Source of the DNA: Rhynchopus sp. YZ270_cl-10 | Lineage: Eukaryota > Euglenozoa > Diplonemea > Diplonemida > Diplonemidae | Direction of reading: 5' to 3' | DNA length: 64,000 bases | Assembly: GCA_964035575.1 (NCBI GenBank) | Contig: OZ037911.1 | Span: 310,001 to 374,000, forward strand | Part shown: in pieces, positions 42,650 to 53,157 of the stretch | How the letters are laid out: every line of letters starts with the position of its first letter | Numbering within the stretch: position 1 is the first letter of the stretch | The notes under the pieces: generated by a model | Database searches by the model: none | Told to the model about the DNA's origin: nothing | What the model saw: the letters and a program-made list of their open reading frames with translations, nothing else | Translations under genes and position numbers: made by a program

Positions 42650-42830
42650 TGGGCCGCTGTAATTGTGCTGTAATTGTGGTGTAATTGTGGTGTAATTGTG
42701 GCGTGATTGTGCTCAGTTTTGGTCAGTTCTGCTCAGTTCTGCGTAAGTGTGTGTACGTGTGCGTAAGTGTACGTAAGTGTGCGTAAGTGTTGGTACTTGT
42801 GGGTACGTGTGTGTAAGTGTGCAAAAACGG
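42650..42830 (+). repeat. Degenerate GTGTAATTGTG / GTGCGTAAGTGT repeats
   Basis: Imperfect 9-12 bp units: GTGTAATTGTGG several times, then GTGCGTAAGTGT variants. A similar run lies at about 44062-44120 on the far side of the minisatellite, so the two may be one array split by it. Confidence 0.6.
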
Positions 42831-43146
42831 ATTTTTTTTGTTTTCTGCATGTTTCTCCTGCTCTCTTATCTTAAATTTAGTGCCCAATAATGCTGAAGGT
42901 CGGCCAACAAGACTTTGATAACAGTTCTCTTAATATTGCACTTTTTTTGGCGTGGCTGCATAACCGATTCCCCGCGTTTCTACCAGTTGTCATGCCGGTT
43001 AGGGGGGCATTCATGTGTTGAAAAAAAAAATAATGTTTTCGTTGGTGAATCTTTTAAACGCCGGCATTTGCATTTCCGGAATCCGTCCGGCCAGTGATGG
43101 GGTCAATTTGCCGAAATGGACACGTTCTCGTTGTTGGTCAATTCCG

Positions 43147-43770
43147 CAGTATACACAGTATACACAGTATACACAGTATACACAGTATACACAGTATACA
43201 CAGTATACACAGTATACACAGTATACACAGTATACACAGTATACACAGTATACACAGTATACACAGTATACACAGTATACACAGTATACACAGTATACAC
43301 AGTATACACAGTATACACAGTATACACAGTATACACAGTATACACAGTATACACAGTATACACAGTATACACAGTATACACAGTATACACAGTATACACA
43401 GTATACACAGTATACACAGTATACACAGTATACACAGTATACACAGTATACACAGTATACACAGTATACACAGTATACACAGTATACACAGTATACACAG
43501 TATACACAGTATACACAGTATACACAGTATACACAGTATACACAGTATACACAGTATACACAGTATACACAGTATACACAGTATACACAGTATACACAGT
43601 ATACACAGTATACACAGTATACACAGTATACACAGTATACACAGTATACACAGTATACACAGTATACACAGTATACACAGTATACACAGTATACACAGTA
43701 TACACAGTATACACAGTATACACAGTATACACAGTATACACAGTATACACAGTATACACAGTATACACAG
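43147..43770 (+). repeat. 9-bp minisatellite (CAGTATACA)n, ~69 units
   Basis: Same unit as 27850-28246 but longer and uninterrupted. Preceded by the ~80-bp motif (43065-43145). Confidence 0.95.
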
Positions 43771-43779
43771 GGGATTGGG

Positions 43780-43996
43780 AGTACAGTACAGTACAGTACA
43801 GTACAGTACAGTACAGTACAGTACAGTACAGTACAGTACAGTACAGTACAGTACAGTACAGTACAGTACAGTACAGTACAGTACAGTACAGTACAGTACA
43901 GTACAGTACAGTACAGTACAGTACAGTACAGTACAGTACAGTACAGTACAGTACAGTACAGTACAGTACAGTACAGTACAGTACAGTACAGTACAG
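43780..43996 (+). repeat. 5-bp satellite (CAGTA)n, ~43 units
   Basis: Follows after GGGATTGGG exactly as in the 28-kb copy. Flanks beyond it differ from that copy. Confidence 0.95.
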
Positions 43997-44764
43997 AGGT
44001 CACTTTCATGTGGTGGCATGCTTCCCTGTAGGGAGGTGTACCATTTTTTTCCCCAGCGTAATTTCGGTGTAATTGTGTGTAATTGTGGTGTAATTGTGGT
44101 TAGTTGTGGTTAGTTGTGTGTACTTGTGCTGAAACTGTACTGGAATTGTGCATAATATAGGCACAGCTCAGGTGAGTATGGTGCTAGCTGTGCCCAGTAG
44201 TGTCATAGGCAAAACGGTACATACAAGGCGATTTTTGACCAGACAAAAAAATTTTTATTGCCCAAAAACGGGCGTGGTAGGCACCCGAAGTCATAAAATG
44301 GCCCAAAGAATCCAAAAAACCTCAGAAATACATGTTCGTGAATAAACATTTGCAAGTCAAAATTCAACCACAATACGGTCATTTTGTGCATGCCCTGTAG
44401 CTGTAGTGGCTAGAGAACACGCATGCAGACCTGTTCCTTGCAATTTCCAGTGTTGTGTTTATCAATGCATGCATCCAGAGGACCTCTGGTTTGCAGAATC
44501 GTAGGCACTCCTGAGCAAAAATGAAATCGGTTTTTGACCCAAAATCGGGGTGTGTGGGCCCTAATTTGCTCCAAATTTGGCCGAAAATTGGGATTTTTCT
44601 GAAAATTTCATTGTGCTCAGCAAAAATCCTTGCTTTTTTGAAGAATTTTCCAAAAAATATGCTATACCCCCTATGACTGGACCCAACTCCCCTCACCCTT
44701 TTTTTTTTTCACCCAAAAGGGCCGGAAATTTTACACACGAATACACAAACTTACGGACCCCCCT

Positions 44765-45255
44765 AAGATCTGAGGTTTTTTCCCCAAAAATTAAGATCTT
44801 AGGTAAGATCTTAATTAAGATCTTACTGTTTGGGTGGGTTTTTTTTGCGAGCCAAGGTTCGCAAGCCAAAGTCTGCTAGCCAAGTCCGGGGCCAAAATAT
44901 ATTTTCTGGCTCAGATCGTCCCGATCTTTCAAATAAAGCCGGTTTCGAGTTGAAAAAAATTACACCAAGGGGCGAGTGGGTGTTTTCGAGTTTTTTACAC
45001 GAAAAAATATTTTAGGGGTGGGTTTTCACCAAATCTTGGGTAAGATCTTAGTTTTTATGGTGTTTTTTTTCTAAGATCTTAATTTTGGGGGTGTTTTTTC
45101 ACCAAGATCTTAATTTTTAGGGTGGATTTTTACTAAGATCTTAGTTAAGATTTTAGGTTTTTAGGGGGTCTTTTTCACTAAGATCTTAGGGAAAAAAACC
45201 CCTAAGATAAGACGCTGGGGTTTTTGGGAATCCCCAAATCTTTTTAAGATCTTAT
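44765..45255. repeat. Cluster of TAAGATCTTA palindromes
   Basis: About a dozen AAGATCTT or TAAGATCTTA words separated by G/T-rich spacers, next to the right end of the 3.9-kb element whose terminal repeat contains the same word. Candidate transposase-binding array. Confidence 0.75.
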
Positions 45256-45265
45256 GTATACCATG

Positions 45266-46070
45266 TTCACACATTGAAAAAAAAATGAAAAAACCAAAGT
45301 AAAAACAAGTCGTTTGAGAGATAAGTTAGACCTGACAGACAGGCACACACACATCTACAACAAGGGAGGGACAGGGTGACTTTGTTCTGCTATCATTATT
45401 GCAAACAAACAGACTGGTAATCTGGGTGACAACACAGTTGTCACAAGATTGAAACAAATCACCGTTTACTTTTTTTTTTTTTGAAAACTTGGTTGTATTA
45501 GTGTAGCCACCCTAGAGTGTGCTCCACTATTTTTTTTTGCAGAAAACTGAGAGAACGAAAATCGGAAACAAAAAAAGTGAAAAGGCCTCACCGTTCATCA
45601 GCGGGAACAAATGATATTATGAAAAGTAGCAAAGACAAGGCGAAATAGACACCTAAAATAAAAGGTGTATTTCCGAAGCAGAAAAAAGAAACAAACAAAA
45701 CCCCCAAAAACGGTGACTGGGGAGCAAAAGACAAATGTTAGCAACTGCGGGTTTAGTCACTTGAACAGAAGGCATTAGAAAAGACGTGACGACGGACAAC
45801 GAGTCCATCAGACACATCTTTTGAATACTTGTATTAAGGAAAAGCTGATCTCCAGCGGTTTTTCGAAAATAAATATGGAACCAATCTGTGACACGAAAAT
45901 AGAACACAACTGACTCTGCGAACAATACGAAAGGTCTCTATTTTCCCGCCCTTTGTATCATTCTGCAAGTTTTCTGTGTATGTGTTCTACATCCTAAATT
46001 TCACACAAACCGCGTTCACTCATCTCCCCTTTCATTTCTATATTGTTGCAACATTGTCAGGATTTGTCCT
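45266..46070. other. Array spacer downstream of copy C
   Basis: Segments recur near 47830-48400 and 50210-50800: CCGTTCATCAGCGG, CGGTGACTGGGG, GGGTTTAGTCAC, CCCGCCCTTTGTATCATTCT and CGTTCACTCATCTCCCC. They probably include the 3' untranslated regions of these genes. No separate gene. Confidence 0.6.
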
Positions 46071-46742
46071 CTACACCGCTGCCTCTGCTGTAATGTCGTA
46101 GTTTCCATACTGCACGACACCCGCGGTCAGAGGTGTATGTGGGTAGGATCCTTGCACAAACTGGTTGTTTTGTGTGCTGGCGGTGTTGCCGGTGCAACAG
46201 TGCACGATCGAGCCAAAGAGGGCAATCGCGAAGAGGACGGACATGAGGGACAACCCTGGTCCCATGGAGAACCCAGGGTAGTCCGAGATGCTCTGCGTTG
46301 TTCCGTCCATAGCGCTGCCGAAGCAGTCCTCACCCCAGCTGCCCCACACAACCAGAATCATGGTCACCACAAACACAGAGGCCAGCACCATGTTCAGCAC
46401 CGTCAGAACTAACGCGCCGATCCGCATGCCGTGTGCCGCAGAAGGCTTCAGCATGGCTAACAAATAGAGTCCCCCTGCAACGAGGCTGAAGACCGCCACG
46501 ACGATAACCTCCCCACGCCACGCCTTGATTGTAGTGTTCATCCAGGCGCACTCAAACTCAGGGAACGGAACAGAACCGGACCCCTCAGTGCTGTGGCAAG
46601 CGAAGAGCCCGCACTCCACTGTATTCTCCTCGCTGTCGTATATGCTGAACCATGCGCCAGGCGACACAGCAATGGCGATAGCAAGCGCCATGCATCCGGC
46701 ACTCATCGCGCAGCTCACCAAGGTGGCGGCAGTGGAGACCAT
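46071..46742 (-). CDS. Claudin-like four-transmembrane protein C (223 aa)
   Basis: Start at 46742 (MVSTAATLVSCAMSAGC). Four hydrophobic segments in the same positions as copy A. Loop 1: PGAWFSI...VECGLFACHS...FECAWMN. Loop 2: WGSWGEDCF. Segment 2 with its flank, IKAWRGEVIVVAVFSLVAGG, is shared with D and E. The tail ends GNYDITAEAAV. About 30 differences from D; most are in loop 1 and segment 3. It belongs to the C/D/E subgroup, which shares a promoter block. Confidence 0.85.
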   Translation of the reverse strand: MVSTAATLVSCAMSAGCMALAIAIAVSPGAWFSIYDSEENTVECGLFACHSTEGSGSVPFPEFECAWMNTTIKAWRGEVIVVAVFSLVAGGLYLLAMLKPSAAHGMRIGALVLTVLNMVLASVFVVTMILVVWGSWGEDCFGSAMDGTTQSISDYPGFSMGPGLSLMSVLFAIALFGSIVHCCTGNTASTQNNQFVQGSYPHTPLTAGVVQYGNYDITAEAAV

Positions 46743-46985
46743 TCTGTTTTTGTCTGGGTTTATTTTTGTGTTATCTGTGGTGTGTATAACGTTGCATCAG
46801 TACTAAGGCACCCCCCACTACCGTACACCCAACATCGTAGCCCCAACCAGAGAAGGTTAGCATCATGTGCTATGTCTTTTGGTGTCTTCCATTGAAGAAA
46901 CACTGTACAGGACTGTGCGGGAAGACCTGAAGCATCGCTGGGGGATGGAGGGTGGGGGCACTGCACAGGGAAGGGAGCAGGTTTT
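46743..46985 (-). promoter_or_regulatory. Conserved upstream block of gene C
   Basis: About 240 bp nearly identical to the flanks of D (49078-49328) and E (54055-54283): GCCTTAGTACTGATGCAACG close to the start, then GGGGCTACGATGTTGG, TGTGCTATGTCTTTTGGTGT (plus strand) and GCATCGCTGGGGGATGGAGG (plus strand). GCAACGTTATA(C/T) may contain the core promoter. Conservation beyond that of coding DNA suggests regulation or gene conversion. Confidence 0.6.
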
Positions 46986-47230
46986 GAAGTGTACACACTG
47001 TACACACTTTTTGGCACGTTTCAACCAATACAAACCCGTGGTGACCTCTCTCAGTCAAATTTGTGGTCATTTTCTCTTTGTGACAGAAATCGAGATATTT
47101 CCCCCCGAAAAGGCGCTTGTGTGCATTTCTGGATCGATCTGAAAAAATTAAGGGGTCGCAGCATTTTTTTTTTTTTTTGATTGTTTGTGGGTTACGGTTC
47201 TGACACCGTTTAGTAAGCGTAAGAAGAAGG

Positions 47231-47320
47231 GAGAGGAAGGGAGAGGAAGGGAGAGGAAGGGAGAGGAAGGGAGAGGAAGGGAGAGGAAGGGAGAGGAAGG
47301 GAGAGGAAGGGAGAGGAAGG
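47231..47320 (+). repeat. 10-bp minisatellite (GAGAGGAAGG)n, 9 units
   Basis: Nine perfect units in the spacer between C and D. Polypurine tract. Confidence 0.95.
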
Positions 47321-48408
47321 GAAAACACACGGAAGGGGGATGGGGACACAGCCCCCACACCTCGTCCCACGATCTTAAAAAAATTATCAAAACTGAGATG
47401 GGGGGAAACAGTATACATACGCAATCAATAATTTGATAGCGAGGATGGACGGGATGGGAAAAACAAAACAAAACTAGACGATATCATCCACCAACTGATC
47501 TTGAAAACAAAATAGAACAGTGTTCTTCGTTGAACGCAGCCAAATAGGGGTAACAACCTATTTGACGCAAGGATGAAAGGATTCAAGGGGAAAATACTGT
47601 TATACACGATCTGATCGTTGGCTTTCTTTTTGTCTAGTTTCTTAATACACTACGTGTTGGGCAAACAAAATTGCGAGATACGGAATTCCTACACACCCCC
47701 GAATTCCCCATGCAGGTCTTACATCCATTTCGAGGTATAATCTGGAAAAAAAAATATAGGCCGCAGGGTTCTCATGTGCCAACTTACTATGTAACGTCTG
47801 GTTCCAACCACACCAATCATGAGCATTTTTTTGCAGAAAACTGCGAGAAAACAAAAAACGAAAAACAAAGAGAAAGTTGGGAAAGTGCAAAACCGCCTCA
47901 CCGTTCATCGGCCGAAACAAATACCAATTCATCGGCAAGGCGAAACATACCAAGAATAAAAGGTGCATTTCCGAAGCAGGAAACAAAGAAACAAACAAAC
48001 AAACAAACAAAACCCCCTAAAACGGTGACTGGGGGGCAAAAGACAAAAGTTAATGCAAATGAAGCAAAGCCTCACTGCGGGTTTAGTCACCTTGAACAAA
48101 AAGGCATTTGAAAAGACGTGACGATGGAAACGCCCATCAGACACATCTCTTGAATACATTTATTGAGAAAAAAGCAATTAAAAAAACAAAAGAGAGGTTG
48201 GAAAAGTACTGACTCTGCGAACAATACGAAAGGTCTCTTTTTTCCCGCCCTTTGTATCATTCTGCAAGTTTTCTGTGTATGTGTTTTCACCCTAAATTTC
48301 ACGACATGAAAAAAAAAAAAAAAAAAAAAAACACATACACACATACACAGCGTTCACTCATCTCCCCTTTCATTTCTATATTGTTGCAACATTGTCAGGA
48401 TTTGTCCT
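47321..48408. other. Array spacer between C and D
   Basis: Holds a piece of the dispersed repeat (CTTACATCCATTTCGAGGTA near 47718) and the gene-array 3' segment (47830-48400), with a stem-loop-like GCAAAGCCTCACTGCGGGTT near 48063. No gene. Confidence 0.5.
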
Positions 48409-49077
48409 CTACACCGCTGCCTTTGCTGTAGTGTTGTAGTTTCCATACTGCACGACACCCGCCGTCAGAGGTGTATGTGGGTAGGATCCTTCCACAAACT
48501 GGTTGTTTTGTGTGCTGGCGGTGTTGCCGGTGCAACAGTGCACAATCGAGCCAAAGAGGGCAATCGCGAAGATGCCGGACATGAGGTACAGCCCCGATCC
48601 CATGGAGAACCCAGGGTAGTCCGAGATGCTCTGCATCGTGCCGTCCATAGCGCTGCCGAAGCAGTCCTCACCCCAGCTGCCCCACACAACCAGAATCATG
48701 GTCAGCACAAACACAGAGGCCAGCACCACGTTCAGCACCGTCAGAACTAACGCGCCGATCCGCATGCAGTGTGCCGCAGAAGGCTTCAGCATGGCTAACA
48801 AATAGAGTCCCCCTGCAACGAGGCTGAAGACCGCCACGACGATAACCTCCCCACGCCACGCCTTGATTGTAGTGTTCATCCAGCCGCATTGGTATACAGG
48901 GAACGAAACAGAACCGGAATCCTCCTTGATGCGGCAAGCGAAGAGCCCGCACTCCAGTGTGTCCCTCCCGCTGGCCATGCTGAACCATGCATCAGGCGAC
49001 ACAACAGTAGCGATAGCAAGCACCATGCATCCGGCACTCATCACGCAGCTCACCAAGGTGGCGGCAGTGGAGACCAT
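48409..49077 (-). CDS. Claudin-like four-transmembrane protein D (222 aa)
   Basis: Start at 49077 (MVSTAATLVSCVMSAGC). Closest relative is C; segments 2 and 4, loop 2 (WGSWGEDCF) and the tail differ in only a few residues. Loop 1 differs: PDAWFSMASGRDTLECGLFA then CRIKEDSGSVSFPVYQCGWM. That concentration of change in the first outer loop suggests selection or relaxed constraint there. The gene is intact. Promoter block at 49078-49328. Confidence 0.85.
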   Translation of the reverse strand: MVSTAATLVSCVMSAGCMVLAIATVVSPDAWFSMASGRDTLECGLFACRIKEDSGSVSFPVYQCGWMNTTIKAWRGEVIVVAVFSLVAGGLYLLAMLKPSAAHCMRIGALVLTVLNVVLASVFVLTMILVVWGSWGEDCFGSAMDGTMQSISDYPGFSMGSGLYLMSGIFAIALFGSIVHCCTGNTASTQNNQFVEGSYPHTPLTAGVVQYGNYNTTAKAAV

Positions 49078-49328
49078 TCTGTTTTTGTCTGGGTTAATTT
49101 TTGTGTTATCTGTGGTGTGTATAATGTTGCATCAGTACTAAGGCACCCCCCCACTACCGTACATCCAACATCGTAGCCCCAACCAGAGAAGGTTAGCATC
49201 ATGTGCTATGTCTTTTGGTGTCTTCCATTGCAGAAACACTGTACAGGACTGTGCGGGAAGACCTGAAGCATCGCTGGGGGATGGAGGGTGGGGGCACTGC
49301 ACAGGGAAGGGATCAGGTTTTGAAGAAA
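49078..49328 (-). promoter_or_regulatory. Conserved upstream block of gene D
   Basis: Same block as at 46743-46985, with one or two base differences per 50 bp. Continues into GAAGAAATCAAGGATCAATA, which is shared with E but not C. Confidence 0.6.
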
Positions 49329-50830
49329 TCAAGGATCAATATACCCCCTTCTTTTTTTCTTTGAACAATTCGAGACGACGTGGTGGAACTCAACATCGCC
49401 CCTTTGTGAAATAAGCAGACCCAGCAGTGTTGCACTGGTGTTGATTCTTCTAAAACTACAGGCAGACAGAAGTAGGAAAAAGAGGACAAGAACTTGAGAG
49501 CTAAATTATGATTATTTTATTCTATTCTGACAGATTCCTCGTACTAAATCGCTACCAGGAACATCACCACCACACCCACAACACAGGCTATAGTGTCTTC
49601 ATTATGTTGCCCATACAAAAGATTTTGTACTCGGAATCTGTCAGAATAAAATAAAACAACGGTTTGTGAAGAAAATGTCGAATGTGGCAATAAAAAAGAT
49701 GTGGTATTGTGAATAAAAGGCTTCATTTCACTTTCAGGTTGAAACAGCCCACTGTGCGGTTCCACCTGTACGTGAAACAAAGCCATTTTTATTCACGCTA
49801 TTAATATGTCAGCCATTCCACCAAACACCGTATACTTGGAATGGCTGATATATTATTCATTGGTTTGCTTGCGGATATGTTGGGACAGTGCTGCTAAAAC
49901 AGTGTTGCGCAAGAAAACAATGGTTGAGCTAAAAAAAATATTTGAAATAAAAACACAGAAAAGCGAGGTGACTACACGGTGTCAATGTATCAAGAGCAGC
50001 AGTGGGGGGGTTGTTTTTACCAACAACACTACACCACGGGTGATTCGCGCCACCCCCCAATGCCAGCTAACAGACGTTACGGTTGTAACAAGGAAGGGCA
50101 GATCAAAACGAAACAAAAAAAAAAAGACCAAACTAAGCACAAAAACAGCCTGGTACACATCACAAAGTAAAAGCAAATAAAAGCAACTATCTTGAGAGAA
50201 TAGGTAGGCTGTACCTGGCAAAGACAGGCACACACATCTTTAATAACAGGGAGGGACAGGATGACTTTGTTCTGATATCATTATTGAAAACAAACAGAAA
50301 CTGGCAATCTGGGTGACAACACAGTTGTCACAAGATTGAAACAAACAAAGACAAGTTGAAAGTGCAAAGGCCTCACCGTTCATCAGCGGAAACAAATGAT
50401 ATTAATCATTGAGAGAACCAAAGGCAAGGCGAAATAGACACCTAGACTAAAAGGTGTATTTCCGAAGCAGAAAAAAGAAACAAACAAAACCCCCAAAAAC
50501 GGTGACTGGGGGGCAAAGAAAAATGTTAGCAACTGCGGGTTTAGTCACTTGAACAGAAGGCATTAGAAAAGAGGTGACGACGGACAACGAGTCCATCAGA
50601 CACATCTTTTGAATACTTGTATTAAGGAAAAGCTGATCTCCAGCGGTTTTTCGAATAAAAAATATGGAACCAATCTGTGACACGAAAATAGAACACAACT
50701 GACTCTGCGAACAATACAAAAGGTCTCTTTTTTCCCGCCCTTTGTATCATTCTGCAAGTTTTCTGTGTATGTGTTTTACATCCTACATTTTTCACGACAT
50801 CAAAAAAAAAAAAAAACACACACACGAACA
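49329..50830. other. Array spacer between D and E
   Basis: Includes a copy of the A/B-type flank (GAGAGCTAAATTATGATTAT near 49496), an AT-rich inverted pair around TTCTGACAGATTC (49535) and GAATCTGTCAGAA (49636), and the C-type 3' segment (50390-50800). No gene. Confidence 0.5.
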
Positions 50831-51089
50831 CAGGGTTCTAGCTCAGAAGAAAAAAAAAAGAAACGGAAAAGGTGGCTCAAAAAAAATTTTTCTGCGCTTC
50901 GCGCGCAGGGATTACGCAGCTCCCCCAAAAATAAAAAAAGTACGTATGGATTTTCAACACGTACAATTCTAAGCAAAAACAATTAAAAACCGCGCGCGCT
51001 TCGCGCGCGCTCTCCCTGGCAAAGTTGGTTGAGAAGGGTTGTGAAAGTTCGAAGAACTGGAGAAATCATCAGTCATGGCATCCAAATGT

Positions 51090-51330
51090 TCCTGGCGAAG
51101 CCACGGTACGCAACATTTTTAAAAAATCTTGACATAAAATGGCACTTTCGTTGGTAACTATGGTCCAGTTCCGTAAACTTTACTTCCATATTTTGCTAAA
51201 ACGAAAGTTTCTGGCGAAGCCACGGTACGCAACATTTCTAAAAATTGCGCTTAAAATTGCCTATTATGTCATGGGAAGGGTGTATTGCAATCTAGCGCCG
51301 CAGGCGCACGGTACGCTACTTTTTTCTTTC
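51090..51330 (+). repeat. GGCGAAGCCACGGTACGCAA / GCGCCGCAGGCGC repeat
   Basis: Two direct copies of GGCGAAGCCACGGTACGCAA (51095 and 51215), then TATGTCATGGGAAGGGTGTA and GCGCCGCAGGCGCACGGTAC. Same order as at 5450-5580 and, inverted, 63294-63420. Confidence 0.7.
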
Positions 51331-51716
51331 GCCATGCTGCATGCTCCTTTTCCGGTAAAATAGAAAATTGTCTCCTACAAATAGAATTCTGTAGGGGGTA
51401 GGTGAGAGGTGGGGGCGGAGCCCCACTCCTCACCTACCCCACCCCAGCCCCAATCCAAAACCCAAATTACCTACGTATGGACACGTATGGACACGTATGG
51501 ATTCCACCTTTTCAAAAACAATTCACGTATGGATTTCCATACGTTCCACACGTGGAGCGTAATCCCTGTTCGCGCGGAAAAATTGACCACGCCAAGTCGC
51601 TGTTTTTAACAGCAAAGGGGACTGGCTGACGACACTGAGGACCTCCTTGGCCAACCGGTTTTTTGCACCGTGTAAAAAAAACCCAAAAAAAAAAAAAAAA
51701 AAAATAAAATAACTAT

Positions 51717-51885
51717 TTATTCAACGCCTTTTAGCGTGGTTTTTTTTTTGCGATAACTTCACGCATTTTTTTCCCAGGCGAGTGGTAGTTAATTTGCCGA
51801 GCGAAGCGAGGCAAATTGAATCCACGAGCCTGGGAAAAAAATAAGTGAAGTATCGCAAAAAAATTCGCTAAAAGGCGTTGAATAC
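51717..51885. mobile_element. Fold-back element with GAGCGAAGCGAG centre
   Basis: TTATTCAACGCCTTTTAGCG at one end and its complement CGCTAAAAGGCGTTGAAT at the other, with further pairing (GCGATAACTTCAC, TTTTTTTCCCAGGC) and the centre TTTGCCGAGCGAAGCGAGGC. Lies just outside the element at 51901. Confidence 0.75.
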
Positions 51886-51900
51886 GTAATTTTATTTCAC

Positions 51901-53012
51901 GTTAAATAAAGTATACGAAAGGATTTGGCACTTTTAGCGTGACTCATTTATTGTGCAATAACTAACGAGTTTGTGTCCCTCCAGGTAGCTCTCATTACCC
52001 TCCCGCCAGCGCTACCGGGAATCCCACGGGACCCCTAGCTAGGCTAGCGGGACTCCCGCTGGGGGGGCTAGCGTACCTGAGGGGCTGGAGGGAGGCTAAA
52101 AAAGGCTGGAGGGTCCCTCCAGCCCTGTTACCCTCCCGCGGGGGGAACCTGCAAAAACCCGGTAAACTGGGCCCGGGTGCTAGCGGGAGGTCGGGAAATG
52201 GCTATCGTGCAAGAGCGAGAGACATTCAGAAGATCCCCGCCCATCACAGAATATCATGTCAGCACCGCCTTCCTCACAACGAAGTAAGGGGGTGGTGTGT
52301 CCTTCGCCTTCATAGGTAATGAAGGAGTCGATTTCTTGTTTCGTAAGTGAGGAGTGCCTTGGACTGTCGTGTCGGTAGCCGGTCTCGTGTTGCTTCAAGA
52401 GACACACGAGCCTGCGGAAACTGGTCTTGCAGTTGCACCCCATACTTCCTCACCAATATGCTGCTCAGCTTGCTGAACGCTGTCCATTACGACGACAATT
52501 TGTACGTGAGATCGTCACGGAGATACACTATGCACGAAACGAAGTCGGCTTCCGTGGGCATATCGTCAGGCTTGCCAATGAATTCCATAAACAGCGGTCC
52601 CATTCACGGACGTACGGTGTCGACAATGCCAGTCCTTCAGCAAAACCACTGTAGTGCTTGTCCATCTCCTGTCGGAGGACCGTTTGCGTCTTACATCCTT
52701 CAGCATGTTGCATGTGTCAAAAAAAAATGGGAAAAGGGCAAAAAAATTTCGAAATTTTCAATTTTTAGGCGGGTGGTGGAGCAGGATGTGCCAAAATTTA
52801 GCGTGAAGTTATCGCCAAAAAAAACCCCTGTTTTAGCGTGAAAAAAACAAAAATAAAATCACGCTCTGAAGGAATTGCAGTGAAAAAAAGTGAAAATGCG
52901 TGAAATAAAGTTCAATTAGCGTGGCTTTTATTTGCGAAAAAAACACGGCGTGAAATTATCATTAAAAAGAATCACGCTAAAAGTGCCAAATCCTTCGTAT
53001 ACTTTATTTAAC
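51901..53012. mobile_element. Nested inverted-repeat element with ~41-bp ends (1.1 kb)
   Basis: The left end GTTAAATAAAGTATACG then AAAGGATTTGGCACTTTTAG is matched inverted at 52972-53012 with one base difference. Inside are palindromic CCTCCAGCC/GGCTGGAGG and GCTAGC-rich segments (51980-52190). A minus-strand frame at 52180-52443 has a C2H2-like start (MGCNCKTSFRRLVCLLKQHE). Another at 52528-52713 has EGCKTQTVLRQEMDKHY. These may be remnants of an element protein, but I cannot assign them. Confidence 0.75.
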
Positions 53013-53157
53013 TGTGGAATAAAAATCCCAAAAAAAAAAAAAAAAAAAAACGGAAAAGGTGGGCCACCTTTTCCGTTCTACTGAGCTAGGACCCTGACGA
53101 ACAGCGTTCACTCATCTCCCCTTTCATTTCAAGTTTTTCATCATCACGATTGTTCCT

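Larger units (their letters stand above)
41344..45265. mobile_element. 3.9-kb inverted-repeat element inserted in the gene array
   Basis: Ends CATGGTATTCATAAGATCTT and, inverted, CATGGTATACATAAGATCTT. TTCACA flanks both sides (41338-41343 and 45266-45271); an 8-bp TTCACACA reading is possible if the ends are set two bases differently. The sequence to the left (GAGCTATATTATGATTATTT) and right (AAAAACAAGTCGTTTGAGAG) is array spacer, so the insertion split it. Contents: a clustered GACCGG motif region (41410-41540), a 204-bp direct repeat, a compound minisatellite and a cluster of AAGATCTT. No transposase is seen, so it is non-autonomous or a carrier of unrecognised function. Confidence 0.85.
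50831..53096. mobile_element. 2.27-kb inverted-repeat element with 7-bp target duplication, 3' of gene E
   Basis: Ends CAGGGTTCTAGCTCAG and, inverted, CAGGGTCCTAGCTCAG, then further shared CGGAAAAGGTGG. ACGAACA flanks both sides (50824-50830 and 53097-53103). In genes C and D the equivalent site is uninterrupted (CAGCGTTCACTC), so this is a clean insertion. The interior holds a GCGCGCTTCGCGCGC hairpin, copies of the GCGCCGCAGGCGC repeat, a fold-back (51717-51885) and another inverted-repeat element (51901-53012). No intact transposase. Confidence 0.88.

Noticed and set aside
52180-52713. Possible zinc-finger protein on the minus strand (C2H2- or TRAF-like words)
   Set aside because: Two short frames with one or two Cys/His pairs each; no splice pair or family match that would make a gene. 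Mentioned only as a possible remnant inside the nested element.
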